Position numbers and translations under genes: made by a program. The notes beneath the pieces are model-generated. The model saw only the letters and a program-made list of their open reading frames with translations, was not told the DNA's origin and made no database searches. Shown here one piece after another: positions 1-10,281 of a stretch of 64,000 nt of DNA. Positions within the stretch are counted from its first letter, which is position 1; each line of letters starts with the position of its first letter. This DNA is from Linum tenue (taxonomy: Eukaryota; Streptophyta; Magnoliopsida; Malpighiales; Linaceae): assembly GCA_946122785.1 (NCBI GenBank), contig CAMGYJ010000002.1, positions 23,224,492-23,288,491 on the forward strand. Direction: 5' to 3'.

Positions 1-282
1 GGAGAGCTGGAACGCCGGGAGCTGGAGGCTGATGATTCGAGTCTCCTTCTCGTTCCAGCAGGAGACGCCGTCGAGCTTGCAGACGGCGGAGACAGAGTTG
101 TTGTTGAGGTTCCAGGTGGAGAGCCGTCCTTCCGGGTCCAGCGCCTTCTTGACGCCTTCCAGGCACATCAGGTCGTCTTCAATGGCGGAAGAGAGAGGTG
201 GAAGGGAGAGGATGGAGAAGACCAAGACGACGAAACTCAGATGCAGAAGCGAGCAGATCCAGGTGTCCGTCGCCGTCGCCAT
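1..282 (-). CDS. BIR-type LRR receptor-like kinase, N-terminal part
   Basis: Ninety-four codons read on the minus strand from an ATG at 282 to the left edge; the rest of the gene lies outside. An in-frame TGA stands 13 codons upstream of that ATG, which fixes the start. The protein begins with a hydrophobic signal peptide (about residues 8-33, ending PPLSSA), then a leucine-rich-repeat N-cap of the BAK1-interacting receptor (BIR) type: EDDLMCLEGVKKALDPEGRL, a STWNLNNNS stretch, and paired cysteines in VCKLDGVSCWNEKETRI. BIR proteins are plasma-membrane pseudokinases or weak kinases that hold the co-receptor BAK1 away from ligand-binding receptors in immunity and brassinosteroid signalling. 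That role is family knowledge. The kinase part is not visible, so the subgroup (BIR3/BIR4 is favoured by gene order) is inferred. Confidence 0.85.
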   Translation of the reverse strand, partial: MATATDTWICSLLHLSFVVLVFSILSLPPLSSAIEDDLMCLEGVKKALDPEGRLSTWNLNNNSVSAVCKLDGVSCWNEKETRIISLQLPAFQLS

Positions 283-578
283 TGCCGTTGTCTGGTTTTG
301 GTCGATCGGGTTTCCGGTTCAGCCTGGGGGTAGGGGATGGGGAAATGATGGAGGAGGTTAAGGTTAGGATGAGAGTGAAGGAGATGGAAGAAGAAGAGGA
401 GAGAGAAGGGCGGCCATTAACTGACTGGGTAAAGCTTGGAAAGACGAGGGCAAGGAAGAGCAGTCTTCTTGACTGTGGGTATTCTTCATCTTTTTTCTAT
501 TCATGATTAACTGTTTGCATTTGTTTTCTTGCCAAGTGTTTTTGTTCCTTTTATAGTTTACATTTTACAACAATACGA
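283..578. other. 5' flank of the BIR-like gene
   Basis: Purine-rich leader sequence (GGAGGAGG and GAAGAAGAAGAG runs around 345-405) that would lie in the 5' untranslated and promoter region of the minus-strand receptor gene. No other gene or clear promoter box can be assigned. Confidence 0.4.
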
Positions 579-586
579 CTTGGGAT

Positions 587-1264
587 TAGGGGTGGAAATC
601 GGTACGGTATCGGTATCCCAATACCAAATACCGAAATCCCGAATACCGAATTACACCCTAAAGTCAATCCCAATCCCAATCCCTAAATAATTTCGGTATC
701 CCAATCCCAATCCCTAAATATTTCGGTATCCCAATCGGTAGTTTGGTATCCCAATCGGTATTATCGAATACAAAATTAATTACCTTTGCAATTAATAAAT
801 TAATATATAAATTAGATTTTATTGTTTAATTTAGGGGTAAAAGACTAAGTAAAGTGTCTTGAATAAAGATATTATTAAGGAGAATGGAGGAGAGGATACT
901 TCTCAAGTTCTTGTCATTGGTAATCGTTAAATTGACGAATTGGAGGTTGAGAGACGACTATTAATAGTGATAGAATGATCTATGTATAATTAAATGACAC
1001 TCTTGGTGGTTTAGGGTCGTGTAGTAGTGAATGAGAGAGTCTAGTTGAGAGGATAAAATACACACTAGCTTATATTTCGGTATTGATCGGTATTTCGGTA
1101 TATACCGATCCCAATCCCGTAATCCCTAATACCGAATAACAATTGAAATTCAATCCCAATCCCAATCCCAAAAAATAATACGTGTATTCGGTAATACCAA
1201 ATATAGACAAATTCGGTACGGTATTCGGTATATCCCAAATACCGGTACCAAACTTCCAGCCCTA
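587..1264. mobile_element. non-autonomous hAT element A (CGGTAT-repeat type)
   Basis: A 678-bp element with 11-bp terminal inverted repeats (TAGGGGTGGAA / TTCCAGCCCTA) flanked by a perfect 8-bp target duplication CTTGGGAT at 579-586 and 1265-1272. Eight-base duplications and TAGGG-type ends identify the hAT (Ac/Ds) superfamily. Both subterminal regions are built from diverged CGGTAT/CCCAAT units in opposite orientation, while the middle is AT-rich. No transposase is encoded. It sits directly beside the left end of a MITE. Confidence 0.92.
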
Positions 1265-1275
1265 CTTGGGATGAT

Positions 1276-2275
1276 GGTTATCAAAGCATACAATTGGATT
1301 CAACCGGTTTTTTCTTCCAAATCGGTTAGAAACCCATGAATATAAAGTGACAGTCAAAATCGATAAGCAATTATTAATGTTGTTTAAAATTGGGAAATCA
1401 CCCGTCACTAAATAAAATTGCGTCGTTTGGTGAAATTAGTTAATAAAAAAAGAGCAATTTGTTTTTTTTTTCGATAAGGAAAAAAAGGGAGCAATTTGTT
1501 AGATTCAAGTATAAATATATGTTGGGTGGTGGGCTTCGTGGCAAAGGTCAGCGAGGCATCCGCAGCACTTGCTGACCTTAGCCCTTCTACCATGGATTGA
1601 ACCTAGCTTGGAAGCATCGCTATGAGAGTCTTATCATTGAAACTGGCTCAAAGAGCTTATCAACAACAAACAGGACCTTGTACATCCATACGCTTCGCTC
1701 CTGAAGGAGATTCGGAGGAAAATGGCACAAGAGTAGTTGGTTAATGTTGTTCATACATACCGAGAAGGCAATAGAGTTGTGGACTGGCTCTCGAAACACC
1801 GTCTCCTCTACCCCTACGGTATGCATGAACTTGCTAACCCACACTCATGAGTGACCTAGATTCTTATAGACGATGCCATCGGTATTTCTTTCGAGTGTCG
1901 GGTTGTGACGCATCCCTCTACCTTTCTATGATCCTGCCTTCCTAGCTTGTTTTGTTTTCTTGCCTTCAGCCTCCATCTAATGCAAAAAAAAAAAAGGCGT
2001 GAACATTTATGTTAATGTTATTTGTTAGATTGAAATATAGACATTTGGATGTTATATTAAATTTTGTATTCAAATATGATAGCTCGATAATTTTGTTTGT
2101 AATATATGGAGTTTTTGTTAACATTGAGATTATATAGTTGCATAATTCATTTGGTTTTAATGGCTTCCCGTTTTCCTCGCATGTTTTGTTGAAACCAACA
2201 TATAGATTGGTTGTATCCTCGTCGGATCATATCACTTACTTAACCAGTATTACGGTATAGACCAGTTTGACAACC
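1276..2275. mobile_element. MITE family GGTTRTCAAA, copy 1 (interrupted by a LINE tail)
   Basis: Inverted ends GGTTATCAAA and TTTGACAACC enclose sequence that matches the copy at 17350-17687 near both ends: the shared words AGTCAAAATCGATAA on the left, and AATTCATTTGGTT and TTAACCAGTAT on the right. The interior is expanded by a LINE RNase H fragment. No clear target duplication is seen. The assignment as a small TIR element rests on the two-copy comparison within this window. Confidence 0.6.
1525..1996 (+). pseudogene. LINE ORF2 tail: RNase H fragment with poly(A)
   Basis: The plus strand encodes a broken RNase H segment typical of plant L1-type LINEs, including VHPYASLLKEIRRKMAQE, then VVHTYREGNRVVDWLSKH. 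It carries several stop codons and is followed by a 3' untranslated region and an A12 run at 1985-1996. The 5' part of the LINE is absent, as expected of abortive reverse transcription. An imperfect repeat of ATTTGTTAGATT (near 1497 and 2022) may be the remains of the target duplication. It lies inside a MITE, so it inserted after the MITE. Confidence 0.75.
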
Positions 2276-2879
2276 TTGATTATGAGAGGGAAGGGAGTGT
2301 GGCAATTTTGAAGAATATTGCAAATTGTGAGAAGCTCGACTTAAGTTAAAGGTGCAAACCTTTTCCAGGGTGACAATTAGTGACAACCATCCATCCACCA
2401 TCCATTTACAAGTCTATAAATCCCCACAAATCCTATGATCCAGATTTTTAGAGGTAATATTGGAAGGGTCTAGAGAATCAAATCTCTCAACTTGTCGATT
2501 TATCCCCCTCCATCGTTCTTCATCGACGTCTTCATGTCTCCTTTCCCTCCATTTCTCACTGCTCACATTCTCTTCGTCGATGTCTTCCTCTCTCCATGAC
2601 CCCTTAGCCACTCTTTCCCTCTCTCCTTCCTTCTCCGACTGTGCCCTCCATCCCTTCCCTCGATCATAAAAAAATGTCACCACAATTGTAGGACGTCACA
2701 ATTGTGACAAGAGATCCTCAAAATAAATCATTAGGGATGAGCAAAAAGACTGTTGTAATTCATAACATCATATAGAGATAGGTGATGTCGGGGACATGGT
2801 GCCTCAAAGAATGACATGATGAAGAAGTCTGTTAAAGTAGGTTGCAATGGTAGTTTTATAGTCGATGGCTCTATATTGA
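2276..2879. other. unassigned spacer
   Basis: Contains a pyrimidine-rich block around 2500-2660 (TCTCTC and CTTC runs) that leaves short overlapping open frames on both strands. Neither resembles a known protein, so no gene is called. Confidence 0.4.
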
Positions 2880-4490
2880 TTCGGACCCAAATGTACACAT
2901 TTTACCCCTCATATCTTATTCGTTTAGCTTAGTATTTCATCGTTCTTTGACATATTTCATGCTAGGTTGTGCTTGTTTTGATACATTTCAGGTCCTAGCA
3001 CGTGTGGAAGGGTCGAGGACGAGTTTTGGGATAATTGGAGGTAAAAAAAACCGCAAAAATCGAAGAAAAGTCTGAAGTGTAACAGTGAAGTGAAGGCGTC
3101 CAGGAAACAGCCGCAATTCACGGTCGAACAAGGCAGTTCACGGTATCCTAAGACCGTGAACATGGACCACAAACCGTGAACATCGAGGCGTTCAGCGAGG
3201 TTCTAGAAGTTACTGACGACAAGGCAGTTCACGGTCTCTAAGACCGTGAACTGGGGCCATTGACCGTGAACCCAGGAGAGTGAAGCGGTGCGTTTTGGAC
3301 GACACTGAGTTCACAAACGCGTTTAGGTGTTCACGGCCGTGAACTGGTCACTTTCGGGCAAATATGAAGACAACAACGGGTAGAGAGAAAGGGAGAGTTG
3401 GTTTTCGGAGAGAAATTCAATTCCCTCTCTAGGGTTTGCCCAAAAATAATAAAGGGGAGTTCTAGTGAAAGAGAGAGATAGAGAGAGAGAGAGAGAGTGC
3501 TAGAGTGATCTTGGAGCTTCATTGGAGGCTTGGGTAGATTTTGAAGACAAGGATTCAAGCCTAGAAGAAGATCTTGAGCTCAAATTTGTACTCCTTCTCT
3601 TCTCTCTCTAGAAACTCACTTTTTTCTCTTGGGTGTTGTAGATCCCTAACTAATACTCTGTAATTACTTGTTTAGATTGAATGATTTTGTATGGGTTTGC
3701 ATCAATTTGAGTATTAGAGGTGTCTTCATGGTGATTGTGCTTAGTTGTGTTTTCCAAATCTTGTGTGCTTGCCTAACCTAGATTAGAGGAAAACCACACA
3801 TTTTTAGGTAGGCTTGACAAGCTTGGTTTTCTTGGGCACTTTGCGCCTACTATCTAGGTTAGAAATGAGCATCCCCTTTGACTCAAGTTTGCATTTAGGT
3901 TGGTTGTGATTAAGCCACTCAAACTCCGGTTTGAGGGAGAGCCCTAGGAAACCCCTAGATACTTAGTGTGAGGATCGATTTCGTGACAAATCGATCTCTA
4001 GTGAATCCATCCTGTGACATATGGATCACTAGCTGCTCCTCCTGGCGGTTCCCCTAGACGTTGTGAGTGGATCGATCTCGTGACAAATCGATCGCTAGTG
4101 AATTCATTCCGTGACAAATCGATCCCTAGTTGCTCACCCTCGCGGTTCACAACCACCTACACCACACGACTCCATTAAATCCAACGAGTCATGGTAGCTA
4201 GTTAGGGGGAAGCAACTCCTAGGTGAAGCTCCCTTAGTTATAATTTTCCATTATTTACTTTTCTTTACTTGTTTAGTTTGTAGTTCCATTAGTTCTAATT
4301 TCTAAACCCAAAAGTTGCTTGCTAGATAATAACCTAAGCGATTGAAGTAGGGGTACATAGATCGTTCCGGGTTGATAATTAAAACTTACTTGCCCTATGC
4401 TGCACCCTTCTAGAGTTTAAAAATTTGGGCTCTAGAGGGGATTTCTAGTGTGGTGTTTTGTGCAAGTCATATATGCAATTTTTCAACGTA
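2880..4490 (+). mobile_element. gypsy-type LTR relic (Athila/Tat-like)
   Basis: The layout is that of large plant gypsy LTRs: a GTTTTGGG stretch after a TACATTTCAGGTCCTAGCAC segment; a block of palindromic GTTCACGGTC...GACCGTGAAC repeats at about 3115-3345; a purine-rich GAGAGA tract (3473-3499); a TTCATTGGAGGCTTG segment; and a downstream pyrimidine-rich part. No internal gag or pol follows, so this is a solo or partial LTR. Exact ends and target duplication could not be placed. Similar wording recurs at 40600-41300, next to a gypsy gag. Boundaries are approximate. Confidence 0.55.
3973..4150. repeat. 98-bp duplicated stem-loop unit in the LTR relic
   Basis: GATCGATTT-CGTGAC-AAATCGATC (3973-3996) is a perfect 9-bp stem with a 6-base loop. 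A second copy with slight change lies 97-98 bases downstream (4070-4093), and half copies with the same CGTGACA loop follow at about 4010 and 4109. Each unit ends in a GGCGGTTC or CGCGGTTC word. It looks like a tandem duplication of a hairpin inside the LTR. Confidence 0.7.
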
Positions 4491-4599
4491 CGCCAGGTTT
4501 GCAAGAACATGTGTGAAAAATCTATTATTAAAAAAAAATGTTCGACACAATCGCCCAAAATCTTATTTGTCATCTTCAACTTTAGACTAGCTAGACGTG

Positions 4600-5141
4600 T
4601 ACCTACTGAGAAGCAAACACAAGAAAGATGAGAGTAAGGAGAAGAACACACACATGATTTTTTGTTAACCGAGTTCAGCCTATTGCTTACATCTTGACTC
4701 AAAAGTGCTCACCCTTTGAGACCTAGTGTCTAGCTTTTTATCTTATTTCAATCTAACTCTAAGTTGGGTCCCTTTGAGTGGAACTCAAACCCTTGACAAG
4801 AATAGAGCAATATATATAGTTCTTTCTCTCTTCTTCACAACAACTGACACTAAAGAGAGAAACTACACAACCTCACAAACACTCAAGCAATATAGATAGT
4901 GAACACCTATTACTTCTTAGACCTATTGCTAATCACAGAGTGTTTGATCTTTAATTGTGTAGGATTGCTCCACCACATTCCGTGAGTCTTGTCTAATTGC
5001 TTTCCTCTATTTATACTTTCTCTTGATGTAACGATCTCCTTTTGTCTTCCCTTGATTTAATTCTTCTTATTTCTTTCTTTAATTTGGGAGATCCTATGAT
5101 CACACAAAGCAAGTAGTAGAGATTAGTGGGATCTTAGCATG
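4600..5141. mobile_element. possible LTR relic
   Basis: The stretch CACATGATTTTTTGTTAACCGAG followed by TTACATC resembles the conserved GATTTACGTGGTTC...TACGTCCAC block seen in the nested LTR at 51.3 kb, and a TATATATAG box follows near 4811. There are no coding domains and no defined ends, so this is only a suggestion. Confidence 0.3.
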
Positions 5142-5149
5142 GTCATTAT

Positions 5150-6270
5150 TAGGGGTGATAATCGGTTCGGTTGCGGTTAAACCGAACCGACGGGTCGGTT
5201 AGCCGACACCTATTAGAGGTCAAAACAGCCAACCGCAACCGCAACCGATTGTCCAATCGGTTAGCCGAAACCGCTAACCGTCGGTGTCGGTTCGGTTGGT
5301 CGGTTGACTATCAACCGGAAATTAATTGAAAAGAAAAATAAAAATTCCAAAAAAATATAAAACAAAAATAGAAATTAACAGCCCTACCTCTAGCATTCTC
5401 GATCCTTCTCCCCATCTCATTCTCTGTTACCCTATCCTCTCTCCAAAAGAAAACCCCTCTCTCTAATCTCTCCATTCCTATCGCAAGCTCTCTCTGCCAC
5501 CCTCTACCCTCACCAAAATTTCAAGAAAATCATCAATTCCCGTCGACTTCTTCCTCCGCTCTGAATCCTTCCATCGATTTTCTCTGGTCTACCTTCTCTC
5601 CTTTGCCTTGGAGCGAAACCAAAAGTGGCTGGATCTTGACGTCATCGCTTTCTTATCGGCAGAGGCGACAACTTCGGTAGGGGTCCATCGGCGGAGGACA
5701 TGCATGGTGCTCGGCTAATTGATCTCGACGCCATAGAGGATTTGATTGTCCTGCTGGCAAAGCCCCGGGCTTTTCTCCACTCTCATCTCCACCGCCGCCG
5801 GAATAGATGGGGGAAGAAGGCGGAGCAGCGTTGGTCAGCGGGAGGATGGCGACGCGAAGAAGGCCGGGAGCGGGAGGATGGCGCTCGACGGCGAGGCTAG
5901 GGTTCAGCCGTTCAGAAATGGGGAGGCGGAGGAGAGGCGGCTGAGATTCTTTCTGATATCGCCTCGCCTCCTTCGTCTTCGATTTGGGATTTAGAATTAG
6001 GTCAGGGGAGGCGGAGCACTGGGTGGCCGAGAAGAGAAGAGGTCGCCCAAAGAGAAACGACGCCGAATTGACTGATTGGGTCGGTTTTGGCGGTTAGTCT
6101 GTTCGGTTGCGGTTTTTAACCGCTAACCGCTACACTCTGAACCAAGCTGGAAACAGGCAACCGCAACCGCTAACCGCAGCCCATTCTCGGTTTTCGGTTG
6201 GCCATCAAACCGACAGTTTCGGTTCGGTTGACGGGTTAACCGGAAAACCGGAGACCGATTAACAGCCCTA
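5150..6270. mobile_element. non-autonomous hAT element B with GC-rich, gene-like cargo
   Basis: TAGGGGTGATAATCGG at the left and a CAGCCCTA right end are flanked by 8-bp duplications GTCATTAT / GTCATTAC (7 of 8 match). The subterminal arms are CGGTT/AACCG repeats. Unlike the other hAT copies here, the core (about 5385-6060) is a CT-rich then GC-rich block with open frames of 66 and 82 codons. It looks like a captured leader and first exon of a gene. I do not recognise the source. Confidence 0.85.
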
Positions 6271-6365
6271 GTCATTACCTTTTCGGTACACGAGTACGGA
6301 AAGGAAAAGTCTCTTTTTCCTAACACAGATTCTGTGGCTAGTGTTAATACATTGAGTCATTGACG

Positions 6366-6900
6366 GGGTCCTATGGGTTGGTAGTTATCCAACTCGTCTC
6401 TGAAACGAGATTCAGCTTCCATATATTCAGCCACAATTTGATTACCTTGCTTAAAATTACTTAGTGCCTCTGTTAGTTTTGCTAGTCTCACTATATCTCC
6501 TTGCCCATACCGTGTTTTCAAACTCTTTCATGCTTCAGTAGCCAATTTGAAGGAAATTGTTGTTTTCTTGATTCCAGGTTTCACAGCTTGTTGTATCCAG
6601 CTGAGGATCATGATGTTGTTTCTGCTATAGGGCTATAACAAAGGACTTGCATCTTCTGATGTTGTGATTGTTCCATTAATGAAACCAAACTTATACTTGG
6701 CACCCAAAGCGTTATACATGACTTTGCTCTAGCCTTTGTAGTTGGTGATGGTTAGCTTATCACCTATCGACATCAACCCCGATTGCTCTGAAGTGTGAAG
6801 CTAATAAGGATCCACCATTAGGTCCTGGAATAGTTGTTGTTGTTGGTCCGCCATTGTGTTTGGTAGCTAGGAGTTACCAACTCGACTCTCATACCATAAC
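6366..6900 (-). pseudogene. Ty1-copia gag relic
   Basis: Read on the minus strand from an ATG at 6854 (starting MADQQQQ), the frame shows a copia gag: the N-terminal DPY...LHTSEQSGL and KLTITNYKG motifs, later NNIMILSWIQQAVKPGI, and ALSNFKQGNQIVAEYMEAES...DELDNYQP. At least four stop codons interrupt it. A degraded initiator-tRNA primer site (TGGTATGAGAGTC, about 6885-6897 on the minus strand) lies just upstream of the ATG. Polymerase domains are missing. Confidence 0.75.
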
Positions 6901-7157
6901 ATAAAAAATTGGATGGATATCCTAACTTACTTTCTTATTCATCAATGTTGATTTAAATATGAAGATTGAGCAGAAGAAGACAACGGTAGCTTAGTTGCTG
7001 TGTTATAGAAGAAAAAGATAGGGAAGGGTGAAAAGAGTGGAACACATTCTGGAAAAAAAAAAAGAGAGGTTGTAGTTTGATGACTTGCTACGATAACATA
7101 ATGTCCATTACAACACTCATAAACATGCACAACTTAAGTTCGCTTTTGGAGTTGTAG
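6901..7157. other. probable upstream LTR remnant or spacer
   Basis: By position this is where the 5' LTR of the minus-strand copia relic should lie, but no matching second LTR is present to prove it. Confidence 0.25.
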
Positions 7158-7444
7158 TGTCCAATAACTCGAGTTGTTGGGAGAAGGTTATGTTGGATCT
7201 TATACCACTCTCTAACACGCCCCCTCAAACGAAAGTCAACCCATGAGCTTCAAGTTTGCACAGGCCCTCCATACCCCTCCATACCTTGTGCTTTAATCAA
7301 CTGTTAATATTGGGGGTCGTGAAAATCCGAACACACGTCCACTTTGGCCAAACCAGCTCTGATACCATGTCATAAATCAGTTGGTCCCAATAATTTGAGT
7401 TGTTCGAAAAAAAATTATGTTGAATCTTATACCACTCTTTAACA
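7158..7444 (-). mobile_element. TRIM-type miniature LTR element, copy 1
   Basis: On the minus strand a 77-bp LTR (7368-7444, TGTTAAAGAGTGG...TGACA) is followed at once by the primer-binding site TGGTATCAGAGC (7356-7367), about 140 bp of non-coding DNA, a purine tract GTTTGAGGGGGCG, and a second LTR (7158-7217) shortened by an internal deletion of about 17 bp. It belongs to the same family as the copy at 60465-60755. No protein is encoded, as expected for terminal-repeat retrotransposons in miniature. No target duplication is visible. Confidence 0.82.
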
Positions 7445-8346
7445 CACTTCACCGTTCACGCTACCTAAAGATCGAAAGGAATTCACATACCCACAAAAGC
7501 AAAAGCAGCGAACAAGGATAGAGTAGAGAAATGAAAAGAAAGAGAGATTCGTCCACGAACGACGACAAAAGCCCAACTTATTCCAACACTGACTGACGAA
7601 GGAGACCTCACGAATGGGAGATTTCACTTGCCCCATTAACAAATCAATCAATCATTGCATCAAAGGGAGAATCAATCTGGCACTGCTGCGGATAACTGAA
7701 ATCCCTCTCTGTTGAAAGGTTTATGTCGGATTTTGATATTTGCGGGGCAAAGGCCAGAAACCTAAAAGTATCTTCTCCTTTTTCTGCATTGGGATAGAGA
7801 TGCTATGACCAAGAAGAAGAAGAATATGCGGTGGTGGAAGTGGGAAGGGTACTTTGGTTTTGTTCTCACCCTCACAAAGACGCTAAAACGGAAATTCATC
7901 AACTTTCTATAAGCTGGATTAGTTGGAACTTGGAAGCACGACTCATGAGTCATATCCACACTTCAGCAACTTTAGATTAATTGGTTTTGTTAGAGAGTAG
8001 GTTTTATAATAAAATTCCGAATAAAGTCACCTATGGATTTGGGATGGGACCACCAAAAATATACGTTTAACAAGTCGTTTGATTTTGGTAATAGTTAAAT
8101 TGATACATTAATCATATCCTTACGGAATTGATAAAATTTAACTAACTACTCCAAAGTTCAGGACAAATATGAATTTTATTTAATTGCTTCACACTTTCTT
8201 TGAAAACATCAAGTGGCCATTAAGTAATTAAGGTTTTTTTTTAAGAAATATCGACGCCAAGATATCTAATTCATTGATGAAATAAAACGATCATGGGAGA
8301 TGCCCACAATATCATGGTACAACCAACTATAAGGTTTAGATATCAA
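7445..8346. other. unassigned spacer
   Basis: Mixed-composition spacer with short open frames on the minus strand only. No domain, RNA gene or repeat family is recognised. Confidence 0.35.
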
Positions 8347-8354
8347 GTCAATTG

Positions 8355-8845
8355 TAGGGCTGTCAATTTGGTTTGGTTTGGTTAACCAAACCATTAAGTA
8401 TGAAAAACCAAAAACCAAAAACCAAAACCCAAAAACCAAAACCAAAACCATTAAGGCCCTTATTGGTTTTTGGCAACAAAAAACCAATAAGGGCCTTAAT
8501 GGTTTTGGTTTTGGTTTGGATAACCAAAAAATCAACATGTACTCATACACTCATATTTATTCCTATTTCCCTCATTTTTATTGAATAAACGTCATAATAA
8601 TGGTAAATGGTCATAACAAATTATTGGTTGGCATGCGTGTCAAAAGAAACAAAAAAAAAATATTTGTTGATAAATAATTTTATTCTTATTGGTTTCTTAA
8701 TGGTTTCTATTCATTTTCCGGTTTTAACCAAACCAAAACCATTAAGTTGCTTATTGGTTTAAAACCAAAAAACTGAAACCATTAGCTTTCCAATTGGTTT
8801 GGTTTTGGTTAAAACCAAAAAACCAAAACCAAATGGACAACCCTA
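8355..8845. mobile_element. non-autonomous hAT element C (GGTTTT-repeat type)
   Basis: A 491-bp element with ends TAGGGCTGTCAATTTGG / CCAAATGGACAACCCTA and a perfect 8-bp duplication GTCAATTG at 8347-8354 and 8846-8853. The arms are runs of ACCAAAA/GGTTTTGG. An internal palindrome around GGCCCTTATTGGTTTTT and its reverse complement (8455-8498) can form a strong hairpin. No transposase. Confidence 0.92.
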
Positions 8846-8853
8846 GTCAATTG

Positions 8854-9270
8854 TAAACAATAAATTTGTATTGTCGAATGAGGTCTAACAATGAATCTTG
8901 TATATATATCCATCATCCTCTTATATACCCTCAAACTATTGAAAAATAATCAAACTGCTTTGCATAGACCCATATGCATGCATGGCTAACAATCACTATC
9001 CATGGCTATAGACCCAAATTCGATAAACTCATTTCTATCATAAAAAAAATGTCTATTAATATCACGAATAATGAATTGCTCAAACCAATTTTATACAGTA
9101 ATAATTCACAACTGCCTAGGAGATGTTTGATTAGGAGTATTATATATTTGTTCTCTTATATATCTCTCAAATCAATAAATACTAATCAAGTGAATACCCA
9201 AACATTTGAATACCCAATTGTGATTTGTGAGTAAAGGAAGAAAATATTGCAAATGACTGAATGAGGACTT
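8854..9270. other. unassigned AT-rich spacer
   Basis: AT-rich sequence with one 86-codon open frame lacking any recognisable domain. No gene is called. Confidence 0.35.
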
Positions 9271-9326
9271 CATTTTGCGGTAGCATTTTTTTTTTTTTTT
9301 TTTGACGAATCATTTTGCGGTAGCAT
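9271..9326 (-). mobile_element. minimal LINE-type insertion (24 bp) with 16-bp target duplication
   Basis: CATTTTGCGGTAGCAT occurs at 9271-9286 and again at 9311-9326. Between them lie only a T17 run and GACGAAT. On the minus strand this reads ATTCGTC followed by poly(A), the pattern expected from target-primed reverse transcription that stopped almost immediately. The element's family cannot be told from seven bases. Confidence 0.75.
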
Positions 9327-9928
9327 GCAGCACCGATTTCCCCTTCTGCTGAGTAGCGTCGGAATTTTTGGGCCCGGGCTCCGGTTTGTAGGATTGGCTG
9401 AAGTTTAATATGGGCTTTGATCCTTTTATATTGAAGCCAAGGCCTTTCTCTTGTGGTTATTCTATTGCTTCAAATAAGCCTTCAGGCCCATGGCTATATG
9501 GGTCTACACGCCAGCACTCGGTCTTGGTGTGTGTCAAACTGTCAACTCTCTCTTATTAACGTTGACTCGTACGAATTCCAATTTGACCATATGAATACCG
9601 AGTCAACACAATTCCCTCGTTGACCCATTGTTTGAAATTTTGAAACGGCATGGTTACCAGGAATTCCACATAAGACGAGTTCTGACCATAGAGAAATCTC
9701 ACATTAGTGCCACACAACACAAGACTTGGCTGAAAATAGGTTTGAGCCTGGACTTTTGACTCTGTCTTGTGTTATCAATTGTTCTATTTCTCTAATTTGT
9801 TACAATATTTGGATGCAATTTTAATATTTACCTACTTTTGAGATTCAAAGTTATTCTGTCATTGATTATGATATTTACGATAAAAAAATATTTTTTTGAT
9901 GTTATGCAAATATCAAGTTCATGCCAAG
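9327..9928. other. unassigned spacer
   Basis: Contains a GGGCCCGGGCTCCGG palindrome-like patch near 9370 and otherwise ordinary AT-rich DNA. No gene seen. Confidence 0.35.
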
Positions 9929-10281
9929 GATTTTTTTTGTGTGTGTGTGAATCGGAGCGGAGACGGGTGCTCCTAACCGTTATTATTGATCATACGGGGT
10001 GTTTGAACCCCTAAAAGGTCGAAGAAGAGCAAGTAATTTAGAGTTGGATTTGGGTGGTTCAAAACATGTAAACCAATCCACAAATTATGACCCAAAGAAG
10101 CAAGAAAATCAGCAACAACATTGTCTTCTCTAAACACGTGGATTATCTCCACCTTCCAGTCCTGAGCAAGAAGCCGCCGTGCTGCAGAAATCAAACAATG
10201 ATGAGGATTTTGTGAATTTGCCTCCTGCAGCAGTTGAATGGCGATTCTAGAGGGATTATAAAACCGTACCATAGATTTCAC
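9929..10281 (-). pseudogene. LINE ORF2 tail: RNase H fragment
   Basis: The minus strand has a 102-codon open frame with the RNase H C-terminal pattern of plant LINEs: SAARRLLAQDWKVEIIHVF, then REDNVVADFLASLGHNL. A short 3' region ending in a (CA)n-A8 tail follows (T-run at 9930-9938 on the plus strand). The remaining LINE is absent. This piece is still open, which suggests fairly recent insertion, but it lacks the reverse transcriptase. Confidence 0.75.

Noticed and set aside
8373..8588. Overlapping open frames on both strands in hAT element C
   Set aside because: They translate ACCAAA/GGTTTT simple repeats and cannot be real proteins.
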